A stretch of 64,000 nt of DNA from Hymenobacter polaris (GTDB taxonomy: Bacteria; Bacteroidota; Bacteroidia; Cytophagales; Hymenobacteraceae): contig NZ_JABBGH010000003.1 in the NCBI RefSeq assembly GCF_012927305.1, positions 868,001 through 932,000 on the forward strand. Reading direction: 5' to 3'. Shown here piece after piece: positions 25,860 through 34,778 of the stretch. Positions within the stretch are counted from its first letter, which is position 1, and every line of letters starts with the position of its first letter. The notes beneath the pieces were generated by a model that saw only the letters and a program-made list of their open reading frames with translations, had not been told where the DNA came from and did no database searches. A program made the translations under genes and the position numbers.

Positions 25860-26083
25860 AACTGGCGGCAAAGGTACTAGCTACCGGAAGCTTGCGGCGG
25901 CGCAAAAGGTTGCACCCCCTAGGGCCGGGGGTCGGCCGCAGCGGTACTCTGCCAGGAAAAAATAAGCTGGGGCTAAGGCCAGGCTGCTTAGCCCTGAACT
26001 AGCTGAAAAAAGCGTGAAGAACAAGTAGCCAACTACGCCGGGCGCCTGCTTTTCTTTGCCTGAAAAACGAAGGCTAACTGCTT

Positions 26084-29000
26084 ATGCGTAAATATTTACT
26101 AGTGCTAGTATTGGGGGTGATGGCGCTGACCAGCTGGGGCCAGGTGCCGGACTTTAAGCTAACTAAAACCATCGGTACGCCCGTGTTCGACCCCATGGAC
26201 GTGACCGTGGACAAGGCCGGCAATATCTACCTGCTCGACGGGCCGGGCATCACCAAGCTGGCGCCCAGCGGCGAGCTGCTGCAAAGCATTGTGCTGAGCC
26301 GCACCAGCTTCAACGGCGCGGCGCTGGACGTCGACGATGCGGGCAACCTGTACGTCGGCATCTGGAATTTCGTGCGCAAGTACAGTCCGGCCGGGCAGTT
26401 GCTGCTGGAGTTTGGCACCCTAGGCAGCGGGCCGGGGCAGCTGCGCGACGTGGGCGGCCTGGCCGTGGATGGTGCCGGCAACATCTACGTGGCCGACACG
26501 GGCAACAACCGCCTGCAAAAATTCGACACCAACGGCAAGTTTTTATTCGACTACCAGGGCGCCGGCCCTAACCAGCTCGATAACCCCAAGGGCGTGACGC
26601 TGGCCCCAAACGGCGACATTTACCTGTTTGACCGCAACCTGCTAGTAACCCAGCTGTCGGCCGCTGGCGCCCTGCGGCGCACCATTGCCCTAGGCCCCGT
26701 TAGCACGGATGAGGGCACGTCGATTGCAGTGGATGCGGCGGGCAGTATCTACTTAAGCACGTTTCGCGGCGGCGGGGTAACGAAGTACGACGCCAGCGGT
26801 AAGAACTTGAAAGCCCTGGAAAGCGGTTACGACTGGAGCGAAAGCACCCACACCGCCATTGCCCTAGACGCGGCCGGCAACGTGTACGCCACCACCTTCG
26901 GGCACCACGGCGACAGCCGGCTGCTGAAGTTCGACGCCAGCGGCAAGCGGGTGGAGCGCTGGGGCAACCTCACCTCCTTCGTGCCCGCCGCGATGGATGC
27001 GGCCGGCAACTATTACTACGTAGACCAGCGCGACTGGATGGTAAGCAAGTTCAGCCCCACCTACCAGTTGCTAGCCAAGTTCGCGGGCGTGTTCGACGCG
27101 ACTGCCATGGCTATCGACGTGGCCGGTAATATCTACCTGGCGTCCTGGGGCTCGCCGTTCAGCGTAACCAAGCTGGGGCCCGACGGCCGCGTGCTGGCCA
27201 CTTACACCAAGTGGGGCACCAACTTGGGCTACAATTCGTCGGGCATTGGGCTGGCCGTGGATGCCCAGGGCACCATGTACGTGCCCGACTTCTACGGCAG
27301 CACGGTGCTGCGCATGAACGCGCAGGGCACGCTGCTGCCTTCCCTGGGTAGCCGCGGCACGGGCGCCGGGCAGCTGCTAAACCCGGTGAACGTGGCGGTG
27401 GACGCCCACGGCTTCGTGTACGTGGCCGACAACGTGGGCCAGCGGGTGCAGCGCTTTGCGCCCGGCGGGCAGTTTCTGCGCGCCTTCGGGCCGGGCGACA
27501 ACGGGCGCCTGACCTGGGTGGGCGGCGCGTCGCTGGCCGTGGATGGCAGCGGCACCGTGTACCTGAACTGCAGCCTGGAGCCGGGCATTCAAATTTTTAA
27601 TGGCATTACGGGCGACCGGACGGCGCTACCCAATTTTCCGAAGGGCGCCCTGGCCGTGGACCGGCAGGCGACGCGCCTGCTGTCAGTTACGGGCGATGTG
27701 CTGCACTTTTACAGCGGCAACACCGCGCGCCCCCACAACCTGATTACGGGCAACGTGTATGAGGAGCGCGACGGCAACTGCCGACGCGACGCCACCGACC
27801 CCGCCATGCCCGGTATGGTGGTAGCGGCCCAGCCCGGCGACTACTACGGGCTGACGGACGCCAGCGGCAACTACGCCATTGAGGTGGATACGGGCGCCTA
27901 CCAGGTGGGCCAGCTGCTGCCCAGCCACGAGCCGGGCCGTGCCATCAGCGAGCAGTGCGCCACCAGCCCCATCCTCACCTTCCACACCTACGGCAACACG
28001 GCCCTAGGCCCCGATTTTGGCAACCAGGTGAGCCGCGCGCCCTACCTGACGGTGAGCGTGGCCGTGGGCCGGCGGCGGCGCTGCGCCCGCAGCACCACCA
28101 GCGTAGCCTATGCCAACAAGGGCTTTGCTACGGCGCCCCAGGCCCAGGCCGTGGTGGCCCTGCCGCCCTACGTGGTGCTGGTGAAAGCCAGCGCGCCCTA
28201 CACCCGCGATGCGCACGGCAACTACGTGTTTGCCCTCGGCGACCTGGCGGCCGGCCAGTACGGCAGCATCGTGCTGCAAGACTCGGTGGTGTGCGGCGAC
28301 ACCAGCATTCGGGGCCTCACGCTGTGCACCAAGGCCTGGCTAACGCCCCCCAACACCTACCCCGAGCCCGCCGCCTGGAACAAGGCCTCCATGGCCATCA
28401 GCAGTACCGTAGAGCCTGGCAACCAAGTGCGGTTTGTGGTGCGCAACCAGGGCCGGGGCGCCACCACCGACAGCCTGGGGCTGCGCCTCTACCAGGATGC
28501 CCAGCTGGCTTTGACGCACCGCTACGCCCTAGGGGCTGGCGACAGCCTGGTGCTGCGCGTGCCGGCCACCCGCGCCGCCGTGCGCCTCGAAGCCGACCAG
28601 CCCGCCGGCCACCCCCTCCAAGCTCAAACCAGCGCCACCGTGGAGGTGGCCGCCCTGCGTACCAGCTCGGCCCCCACGGCGGCTCTGGCCGCTATGCCGC
28701 CCCCCACCGGCGACCCCGAAGTAGCCCAGGACTGCCAGCCGGTGGTAGACTCTTTTGACCCCAACGACAAGCAGGTGCTGCCGGCGGGCGTCACGGCCCA
28801 GCACTACACGCCCACCCAGGCACCCCTCAGCTACCAGCTGCGCTTCCAGAACACGGGTACCGCGCCGGCCTACTACGTGTCCCTGGTCGATACGCTATCG
28901 GCCGACCTGGACTTGCGTACGCTGCGCCTGGGGGCCAGCTCGCACCCCTACCAGCTGACCGTGACGGGCCAGCACCGGCCGGTGCTCACCTTCACCTTCA

Positions 29001-30478
29001 GCAACCTGGAGCTACCCGCGCGCGCCGCGGATGAGGCGGGCAGCCAGGGCTTTGTGCAGTTCACCATTCAGCCCAAGGCCGGGCTGGCACCCAAAACGCT
29101 GGTAGCCAACTACGCCGACATCTTCTTCGACTATAACCCGCCGGTGCGCACCAATACCACGCTCAACCGCCTCTACGACTTGCCGGCGCAGGTGGTGGAA
29201 GCCGTGCGCCTGCCCTACGCGGCGGTAGTAGCCTCGCCGGCGCTCAGGGGCTTTGCGCCGGCGCAGGGCCGCGCCGGCACGCGGGTGGTGCTCAGCGGCG
29301 AGCGGTTTGCCCCCGACCCGGCCAGCAACCGAGTGTACTTCAATAGCGTGGCGGCCCCGGTGCTGGCGGCCACGGCCACCACCCTCACCGTGCGGGTGCC
29401 CGCCGGCGCCACGCCCGGCCAGGTGCAGGTAGTGACGCCCAACGGCAGCGTGCGCAGCGCCGCCGATTTCCTGGCTTTCGTGCCGCCTACGCTGGCCGCA
29501 CTCACCCCCGCCGAGGGTGTGCCCGGCGCGGTGGTTACGCTCGCGGGCACCGGTTTTTCGGCTGTGGCCGCCCAAGACTCGGTAGCCTTTGGCGGGGTGG
29601 CGGCGGTGGTGCGCCAAGCCACCCCCACGGCGCTGACCGTGGAAGTACCCGCTACCGCCAGCACCGGCCTCGTGACGCTGCGCACCCTAGGGGGCCAGGC
29701 CACCAGCGGGCAAGTGTTTCGGGTGTGGTACCCGCCCACGGTCAGCGCCCTGCTGCCCGCCAAAGCCCGCGCCGGCAAGGTGCTCACCCTCAGCGGCACC
29801 AACTTCGCGGAGGTAGCCGCGCGCAACGAAGTAAGCCTGGGTGGCGCGGCGGCGCCCGTACTGGCCGCCACCAGCACCCAGTTGCAGCTGCAAGTGCCCG
29901 CCTCGGCGGCCAGCGGCGCGCTGGTGCTGCGCACACCCGGCGGCACGGCCACGGTGCCGGGGTTTGTATTCGTGCCAGCCCCCGTCATCACCGATTTTGC
30001 CCCCCGCACCGGCAGCATCGGCACGCAGGTAACAGTAACGGGCCAGCACTTCGGAGCCGATGCCCAAGCTGATACCATCTACGTGGGCGGCGTGGCGGCG
30101 CGGGTGCTGCGCAGCACCGCCACCGAGGCCTTAGTAGTAGTGCCTAAAGGTGCCCGCACCGGGCCGCTGGCCGTGGCCGGCGCCGGCGGGCGTGGGCAAA
30201 GCAGCCAGGAGTTTGCCCTGCTGGCGCTGCCCCCCGCCGAGGCCGTAGCCGTGTATCCCAACCCCACCCACGGCCCGCTGCTGCTCGACTGGCAGCGCGC
30301 CGGCTTTGCCGTGCAGGAGGTGTGCGTCTACAACACCCTAGGGGCACTGCTGCTGCGGCAAGACCTGCGCTCCCTGGCCGCCGATACGCTGGCGCTGCCC
30401 ACCCTGCTGCCCGGCCTCTACCTGGTAGTAGTGCAAACGGCCCTGGGCCCCGTAACCAAGCACGTATCAGTATATTAA
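26084..30478 (+). CDS. Large secreted NHL-repeat/IPT surface protein with T9SS sorting domain
   Basis: 1464 residues. Signal peptide MRKYLLVLVLGVMALTSWGQ. Residues ~20-530 are NHL-type propeller repeats (GAGNIYVADTGNNRLQKFD; GFVYVADNVGQRVQRFAPG). Next, ~555-640, is an SdrD B-like domain (ITGNVYEERDGNC...YGLTDASGNYAIEVD). About 640-1050 holds DUF11/DUF7619-like modules, with DSFDPNDKQVLP and FIDYNPP-type strand FFDYNPPVRTNT. About 1050-1380 are four IPT/TIG repeats (FAPAQGRAGTRVVLSGERF and variants). The C-terminus (AVAVYPNPTHGPLLLDW...GLYLVVVQT) is a type A sorting domain for the type IX secretion system. Role likely adhesion or surface structure; ligand unknown. Confidence 0.9.
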   Translation: MRKYLLVLVLGVMALTSWGQVPDFKLTKTIGTPVFDPMDVTVDKAGNIYLLDGPGITKLAPSGELLQSIVLSRTSFNGAALDVDDAGNLYVGIWNFVRKYSPAGQLLLEFGTLGSGPGQLRDVGGLAVDGAGNIYVADTGNNRLQKFDTNGKFLFDYQGAGPNQLDNPKGVTLAPNGDIYLFDRNLLVTQLSAAGALRRTIALGPVSTDEGTSIAVDAAGSIYLSTFRGGGVTKYDASGKNLKALESGYDWSESTHTAIALDAAGNVYATTFGHHGDSRLLKFDASGKRVERWGNLTSFVPAAMDAAGNYYYVDQRDWMVSKFSPTYQLLAKFAGVFDATAMAIDVAGNIYLASWGSPFSVTKLGPDGRVLATYTKWGTNLGYNSSGIGLAVDAQGTMYVPDFYGSTVLRMNAQGTLLPSLGSRGTGAGQLLNPVNVAVDAHGFVYVADNVGQRVQRFAPGGQFLRAFGPGDNGRLTWVGGASLAVDGSGTVYLNCSLEPGIQIFNGITGDRTALPNFPKGALAVDRQATRLLSVTGDVLHFYSGNTARPHNLITGNVYEERDGNCRRDATDPAMPGMVVAAQPGDYYGLTDASGNYAIEVDTGAYQVGQLLPSHEPGRAISEQCATSPILTFHTYGNTALGPDFGNQVSRAPYLTVSVAVGRRRRCARSTTSVAYANKGFATAPQAQAVVALPPYVVLVKASAPYTRDAHGNYVFALGDLAAGQYGSIVLQDSVVCGDTSIRGLTLCTKAWLTPPNTYPEPAAWNKASMAISSTVEPGNQVRFVVRNQGRGATTDSLGLRLYQDAQLALTHRYALGAGDSLVLRVPATRAAVRLEADQPAGHPLQAQTSATVEVAALRTSSAPTAALAAMPPPTGDPEVAQDCQPVVDSFDPNDKQVLPAGVTAQHYTPTQAPLSYQLRFQNTGTAPAYYVSLVDTLSADLDLRTLRLGASSHPYQLTVTGQHRPVLTFTFSNLELPARAADEAGSQGFVQFTIQPKAGLAPKTLVANYADIFFDYNPPVRTNTTLNRLYDLPAQVVEAVRLPYAAVVASPALRGFAPAQGRAGTRVVLSGERFAPDPASNRVYFNSVAAPVLAATATTLTVRVPAGATPGQVQVVTPNGSVRSAADFLAFVPPTLAALTPAEGVPGAVVTLAGTGFSAVAAQDSVAFGGVAAVVRQATPTALTVEVPATASTGLVTLRTLGGQATSGQVFRVWYPPTVSALLPAKARAGKVLTLSGTNFAEVAARNEVSLGGAAAPVLAATSTQLQLQVPASAASGALVLRTPGGTATVPGFVFVPAPVITDFAPRTGSIGTQVTVTGQHFGADAQADTIYVGGVAARVLRSTATEALVVVPKGARTGPLAVAGAGGRGQSSQEFALLALPPAEAVAVYPNPTHGPLLLDWQRAGFAVQEVCVYNTLGALLLRQDLRSLAADTLALPTLLPGLYLVVVQTALGPVTKHVSVY

Positions 30479-30504
30479 GCAAAGTTAGAGGAAAGAAAAA
30501 TTTA

Positions 30505-30624
30505 ATAAGCCCGTCATGCTCATCTGGCGTCCGCTTGTCGAAGCATCTCTACTGAACGTCACCAGAACGAAACGGTAGAGATGCTTCGACAAGCGGACGC
30601 CAGATGAGCATGACGGGCTTATTG
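30505..30624. repeat. Large intergenic palindrome, copy 5
   Basis: Outer arms AATAAGCCCGTCATGC and GCATGACGGGCTTATT; inner arms TCATCTGGCGTCCGCTTGTC, GAAGCATCTCTAC; loop GAACGTCACCAGAACGA, like copy 1. The inner module is shared with copy 7, not with copies 2-4. Confidence 0.92.
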
Positions 30625-30660
30625 AATAGAATTCTTTCGGTTACAAGCAGCCGCCAAGCA

Positions 30661-31548
30661 CTATACCAGTCCCACCAGCGCTTGCAGCAGCGGCCCGGCC
30701 TGCCCGGCGCGGTAGGCCACGCACTGCGTAAGCACCACGCCTGCCCCGGCCACGCGCAGGGGCCGCGCCACCACGCCGGGCACCTGGCTGAGGTCAAAAA
30801 AGGAGGGCACGAACGCAATGCCGATGCCCAACCGCACCAGGTTGCTGAGCAGCTCTAGCGACGATACCTCCTGGGCAATGGCCCCGCGCCGGCTGAAGCC
30901 CGCCCGCTGGCACATCTGCTCGATGTCGTCGTACACCGGGTGCAGCGGGCGGCTGATTTCCACCCATTTCTCGTGCCCTAGGGCTTCCAGGGGCACCTCG
31001 GGCAGCGCGGCCAGCGGGTGCGCGCTGGGCAGGGCCACCGCCAGCCCGCCCTGCCCAAACGGCCGGGCCGCCAGCTCGGGGTGCAGCAGCGGCTGCATGG
31101 TCAGGCCCAGGTCGAGGCGGCCGGCCACCAGCGCCTCTTGCACCGCCCGAAAGGTGGGCAGCTCGTGTAAGTGAAAATGCACCTCCGGAAAGTGCGTCCG
31201 AAACCGCTCGACGATGCCCGCCAGGCGGTCGGGCCGCAGCAGCTGGTAGTAGCCCAGCTCCACGGTTTTGGCCTGCGCCCCGATGCGGCGCACGGCTTCC
31301 ACGGCGGCGCGGCTCTCGCGCAAAATGCCCTCGGCCGCGGCTAAGAAGACGGTGCCGGCTTCGGTAAGCACCACCCGGCGCTGGCGCTGGCGCTGCTGGT
31401 GGTCGAACAGCTCCACGCCCAGCTCGCGCTCCAGCAGCTGAATCTGCTGGCTCAGGGCCGGCTGCGATACGCACAGCCGCGCGGCCGCCCGGCCGAAGTG
31501 CCGCTCAGTGGCTACCTCTACAAAGTACCGTAGCTGCCGCAGTTCCAT
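30661..31548 (-). CDS. LysR-type transcriptional regulator
   Basis: 295 residues from ATG 31548. N-terminal winged HTH MELRQLRYFVEVATERHFGR then AAARLCVSQPALSQQIQLLE is canonical LysR; the rest is the effector-binding domain (VELGYYQLLRP, LDLGLTMQPLL, VSSLELLSNLVRLGIGIAFVP), which resembles HcaR/CatM-type members. It is divergent from hppD with a 228-bp gap containing a T-N11-A LysR-type dyad, so it is the likely regulator of the tyrosine-catabolism genes and of itself. The coinducer is unknown. The 23 extra upstream residues in the longer frame are not conserved in kind. Confidence 0.9.
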   Translation of the reverse strand: MELRQLRYFVEVATERHFGRAAARLCVSQPALSQQIQLLERELGVELFDHQQRQRQRRVVLTEAGTVFLAAAEGILRESRAAVEAVRRIGAQAKTVELGYYQLLRPDRLAGIVERFRTHFPEVHFHLHELPTFRAVQEALVAGRLDLGLTMQPLLHPELAARPFGQGGLAVALPSAHPLAALPEVPLEALGHEKWVEISRPLHPVYDDIEQMCQRAGFSRRGAIAQEVSSLELLSNLVRLGIGIAFVPSFFDLSQVPGVVARPLRVAGAGVVLTQCVAYRAGQAGPLLQALVGLV

Positions 31549-31557
31549 GAGTTGTAA

Positions 31558-31645
31558 GGCCAAGCTCCGGCTTGGTGAGGCGCCCGCGCCGCGTGGGGGG
31601 CGCGTAGCGTTAGTCAACGAAGCACCAAGCTAGAGCTTGGTGTTG
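31558..31645. repeat. Two tandem CAAGC/GCTTG dyads
   Basis: CCAAGCTCCGGCTTGG at about 31559-31574 and CACCAAGCTAGAGCTTGGTG at about 31623-31642 share the same arms. They flank the LysR start region and could be regulator sites or paired ends of a small element. Confidence 0.5.
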
Positions 31646-31653
31646 CAAACCTA

Positions 31654-31668
31654 ATAAGAAATGCTTAT
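31654..31668. promoter_or_regulatory. Candidate LysR operator
   Basis: ATAAGAAATGCTTAT is a perfect 5-bp dyad containing the T-N11-A pattern of LysR boxes, midway between the divergent LysR and hppD genes. Confidence 0.5.
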
Positions 31669-31689
31669 CGGCCTCATCGGAAACTGATA

Positions 31690-31722
31690 TTGGAAAAGCC
31701 TTACTAACGCCCGTTAGTTTTA
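31690..31722 (+). promoter_or_regulatory. Candidate hppD promoter
   Basis: TTG at 31690-31692 and TAGTTTTA at 31715-31722 approximate the -33 TTG and -7 TAnnTTTG pair with 22-bp spacing. The last base deviates from consensus. It lies just downstream of the candidate LysR operator. Confidence 0.4.
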
Positions 31723-31776
31723 CGTACTATTTCTCTCTCCTTGACTGTCCTGCTCTCACCCCAAGCGTATTTTTGA

Positions 31777-32907
31777 ATGGAAATCCTCACCGCCCCCGCG
31801 CCCGTTGCTTCCGATACAACCGACTTCCTGCCCTTGCTTGGCACCGACCACCTGGAGTTTTACGTGGGCAACGCCAAGCAGGCGGCCTACTACTACCAGG
31901 CGGCATTCGGCTTCGAGCTGCTGGCCTACCTGGGCCCCGAAACCGGCGTGCGCGACCGCGCCAGCTACGTGCTGCGGCAGGGTAAAATCCGGCTGGTGCT
32001 CACCACCGCGCTGCGCAGCGACAGTGCCATTGCCGAGCACGTGAAGCAGCACGGCGACGGCGTAAAAATCCTGGCTTTGTGGGTGGATGATGCCTTTGCG
32101 AGCTACGAGAAAACCGTGGCCCGCGGCGCCCGCCCCTACCAGGAGCCTAGGGTGCTGACGGATGAGCACGGCGAGGTGCGCACGGCTGGCATCTACACCT
32201 ACGGCGAAACGGTGCACCTCTTCGTGGAGCGCCAGAACTACCGCGGCGTTTTCCTGCCTGGCTACGTGGCCCGCCAAAGCAGCTTCAACCCTGGCCCGGT
32301 GGGCTTGCAGTACGTAGACCACTGCGTGGGCAACGTGGGCTGGAACCGCATGAACGAAACCGTGCAGTGGTACCAGGACGTGATGGGCTTCCGCAACATC
32401 CTAAGCTTCGACGACAAGCAGATTACTACCGAGTACTCGGCCCTGATGAGCAAGGTAATGAGCAACGGCAACGGCTTCGTAAAATTCCCCATCAACGAGC
32501 CGGCCGAAGGCAAGAAGAAGTCGCAGATTGAAGAGTACCTGACCTTCTACGAGGGCGAGGGCGTGCAGCACATTGCGGTGGCTACCAACGACATTATTAG
32601 CACGGTGCGCCAGATGAAAGCGCGCGGTGTGGAGTTTCTGACGACACCGGGTAGCTACTACGACAACCTGCCCAACCACGTGGGCGCCATCGACGAGGAC
32701 GTGCAGGCCCTGCGCGAGCTGGGCATCATGGCCGACCGCGACGAGGAAGGTTACCTGCTCCAGATTTTCACCAAGCCCGTGGAGGACCGCCCCACGGTAT
32801 TCTTTGAAATCATCCAGCGCAAGGGCGCCAAAAGCTTCGGCGCCGGCAACTTCAAGGCCTTGTTCGAGAGCATCGAGCGCGAGCAGGCGCTACGGGGAAA
32901 TTTGTAA
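31777..32907 (+). CDS. hppD: 4-hydroxyphenylpyruvate dioxygenase
   Basis: 376 residues. Two vicinal-oxygen-chelate halves: the N-terminal LGTDHLEFYVGNAKQAAYYY and the catalytic C-terminal half with iron ligands H182 (YVDHCVGNV), H265 (QHIAVATND) and E344 (FFEIIQRKG). Converts 4-hydroxyphenylpyruvate to homogentisate, second step of tyrosine breakdown. hmgA, the next enzyme, lies 158 bp downstream on the same strand with a palindromic repeat between. The divergent LysR gene is the probable regulator. Confidence 0.97.
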   Translation: MEILTAPAPVASDTTDFLPLLGTDHLEFYVGNAKQAAYYYQAAFGFELLAYLGPETGVRDRASYVLRQGKIRLVLTTALRSDSAIAEHVKQHGDGVKILALWVDDAFASYEKTVARGARPYQEPRVLTDEHGEVRTAGIYTYGETVHLFVERQNYRGVFLPGYVARQSSFNPGPVGLQYVDHCVGNVGWNRMNETVQWYQDVMGFRNILSFDDKQITTEYSALMSKVMSNGNGFVKFPINEPAEGKKKSQIEEYLTFYEGEGVQHIAVATNDIISTVRQMKARGVEFLTTPGSYYDNLPNHVGAIDEDVQALRELGIMADRDEEGYLLQIFTKPVEDRPTVFFEIIQRKGAKSFGAGNFKALFESIEREQALRGNL

Positions 32908-32925
32908 TCCACCAGTTGGAAAAGA

Positions 32926-33026
32926 ACGTCATGCTGAGCTTGCCGAAGCATCTCTCCCACGTAACTAACCCCAAATGTTGAGTTTACTTGCGCGGGAGAG
33001 ATGCTTCGGCAAGCTCAGCATGACGT
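32926..33026. repeat. Large intergenic palindrome, copy 6
   Basis: Arms ACGTCATGCTGAGCTTGCCG, AAGCATCTCTC and complement; loop ACTAACCCCAAATGTTGAG close to copy 2. Inserted between the co-directional hppD and hmgA genes, so it would lie within a bicistronic transcript. Confidence 0.92.
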
Positions 33027-33065
33027 GCTATTGTAGTTCATTCTATTCCCACCCAACTCCACGCT

Positions 33066-34223
33066 ATGCCCATCTACCACAAGCTTGGCCAGCTGCCGCC
33101 TACGCGCCACACGCAGTTTGAGAAGCCAGGCGGCGGGCTCTACTACGAGCAGTTGTTCGGCACCATCGGCTTCGAGGGCATGTCGTCGCTCATGTACCAC
33201 CTGCGGCGGCCCACGACGGTGAAGGAGATACTGGGCGAAACCGACCTGACGCCCAAAATCGCGGTCGAGAAAAGCATTAAGGCGCGGCTGCTCAAGGGCT
33301 TCGCGGTGCCACCCCAGGACGACTACTTGGCCGCCCGCACGCCGGTGCTGGTGAACGGCGACGTGCACATCTCGCTGGCCGCCCCCCGGCAGTCGCTCAC
33401 GGCCTACTTCTACAAAAACGCCGACGCCGACGAGCTGCTGTTCGTCCACCGCGGCACCGGCACGCTGCGCACGCAGCTGGGCAACATTGCGTTCGAACCG
33501 GGCGACTACCTGCTGGTGCCTAGGGGGGTGATTTACCAGCTGGCCTTCGACCAGGCAGACAACCGCCTGCTCATCGCCGAGTCGTTCCACCCCGTGCACA
33601 CCCCTAGGCGCTACCGCAACCACTTCGGCCAGCTGCTGGAGCACGCGCCCTACTCGGAGCGCGACTACAAGCTGCCCACCGAGCTGGAAACCCACGACGA
33701 AACTGGCGACTTTATCTTGAAAATCAAGAAGCAGGGCGTGCTGCACGAGCTGCTCTACCCTAGCCACCCCTTCGACGTGGTGGGCTGGGACGGGTACAAC
33801 TACCCCTACGGTATGAACATCCGCGACTTCCAGCCCATTACCGGCAAGGTGCACCAGCCGCCGCCCGTGCACCAGCACTTCGAAACCAAGGCTTTCGTAG
33901 TGTGCTCGTTCGTGCCCCGGCTGTTCGACTACCACGAGCGGGCCATTCCCGCGCCCTACCACCACTCCAACATCGACTCGGACGAGGTGATTTACTACGT
34001 AGACGGCGACTTCATGTCGCGCAACAACATCGAGCAGGGCCACCTCACGCTGCATCCCGGTGGTATTCCGCACGGCCCCGCGCCGGGCGCTTACGAGCGC
34101 AGCATCGGCAAGAAAGGCACCGACGAGTGGGCCGTGATGATTGACACCTTCCGCCCCCTTATGCTGACCGAAGCGGCCCTAGGGCTCGACGACGGCCAGT
34201 ACTATAAATCGTGGCTGGAGTAG
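33066..34223 (+). CDS. hmgA: Homogentisate 1,2-dioxygenase
   Basis: 385 residues. Begins YHKLGQLPPTRHTQFEKP and contains TRGGLYYEQLFG-like GGGLYYEQLFGTIGF, PPPVHQHFETKAFVVC and the C-terminal LHPGGIPHGPAPGAYE, which hold the His/Glu iron ligands of the cupin fold. Opens the ring of homogentisate to maleylacetoacetate. Shorter than the 430-residue proteobacterial enzyme but typical for Bacteroidota. Downstream fumarylacetoacetase is not in the window, so the rest of the pathway is encoded elsewhere. Confidence 0.95.
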   Translation: MPIYHKLGQLPPTRHTQFEKPGGGLYYEQLFGTIGFEGMSSLMYHLRRPTTVKEILGETDLTPKIAVEKSIKARLLKGFAVPPQDDYLAARTPVLVNGDVHISLAAPRQSLTAYFYKNADADELLFVHRGTGTLRTQLGNIAFEPGDYLLVPRGVIYQLAFDQADNRLLIAESFHPVHTPRRYRNHFGQLLEHAPYSERDYKLPTELETHDETGDFILKIKKQGVLHELLYPSHPFDVVGWDGYNYPYGMNIRDFQPITGKVHQPPPVHQHFETKAFVVCSFVPRLFDYHERAIPAPYHHSNIDSDEVIYYVDGDFMSRNNIEQGHLTLHPGGIPHGPAPGAYERSIGKKGTDEWAVMIDTFRPLMLTEAALGLDDGQYYKSWLE

Positions 34224-34244
34224 CGGCGGCAGCAAGCAAAGAAA

Positions 34245-34373
34245 AAGAACGTCATGCTTATCTGGCGTCCGCCTGTCGAAGCATCTCTACCGCGTAAGTA
34301 ATCCTACCATTTGAGGTTAATTACGTGGGAGAGATGCTTCGACAGGCGGACGCCAGATAAGCATGACGTTCTT
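34245..34373. repeat. Large intergenic palindrome, copy 7
   Basis: Outer arms AAGAACGTCATGCTTATCTG, GCGTCCGCCTGTCGAAGC, ATCTCTAC/GGAGAGAT (one mismatch) and complement ending GTTCTT. Shares the TCTGGCGTCCGC module with copy 5. It ends 9 bases before the DoxX start codon. Confidence 0.92.
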
Positions 34374-34382
34374 GTGGGATAC

Positions 34383-34778
34383 ATGCATTCTCAAAAGCTC
34401 ACTTGGCCGCTGGTAGCGCTGGCCCTGCTCTTTGCGGCGGCGGGCACGCTGCACTTTCTCAAGCCCGAAACCTACCTGCGCATTATGCCGCCGGCCCTGC
34501 CCGCGCCCCGGCTGCTGGTGGCATTGAGCGGCGCGGCCGAGGTGGCGGGGGGGCTAGGGCTGCTGTGGCCCGCCACGCGGCAGCTGGCGCGCTGGGGCCT
34601 GCTAGCTCTGCTGCTTGCCGTGTTTCCGGCCAATGTGTACATGCTGCAACTTCACGAGCAGCTAGGCATACCGCTGTGGGCGCTGTGGGCCCGGCTGCCG
34701 CTGCAGCCGCTCCTGATGTGGTGGGTGTGGCGGGCGGCGCGGCCTAGGGGGCGCCGGGTAGCCAGCACGCAAGACTAG
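34383..34778 (+). CDS. DoxX family membrane protein
   Basis: 131 residues from ATG 34383. Four hydrophobic helices (LVALALLFAAAGTLHF; LLVALSGAAEVAGGLGLLW; WGLLALLLAVFPANVYML; PLLMWWVWRAAR) with HFLKPETYLRIMPPALP between helices 1 and 2 and GAAEVAGGLGL, typical of DoxX/DoxD proteins. Role unclear; linked to redox or thiosulfate metabolism in relatives. Its ribosome-binding region lies against the 3' arm of a large palindrome, and its stop shares CTAG with the stop of the opposing gene. Confidence 0.82.
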   Translation: MHSQKLTWPLVALALLFAAAGTLHFLKPETYLRIMPPALPAPRLLVALSGAAEVAGGLGLLWPATRQLARWGLLALLLAVFPANVYMLQLHEQLGIPLWALWARLPLQPLLMWWVWRAARPRGRRVASTQD

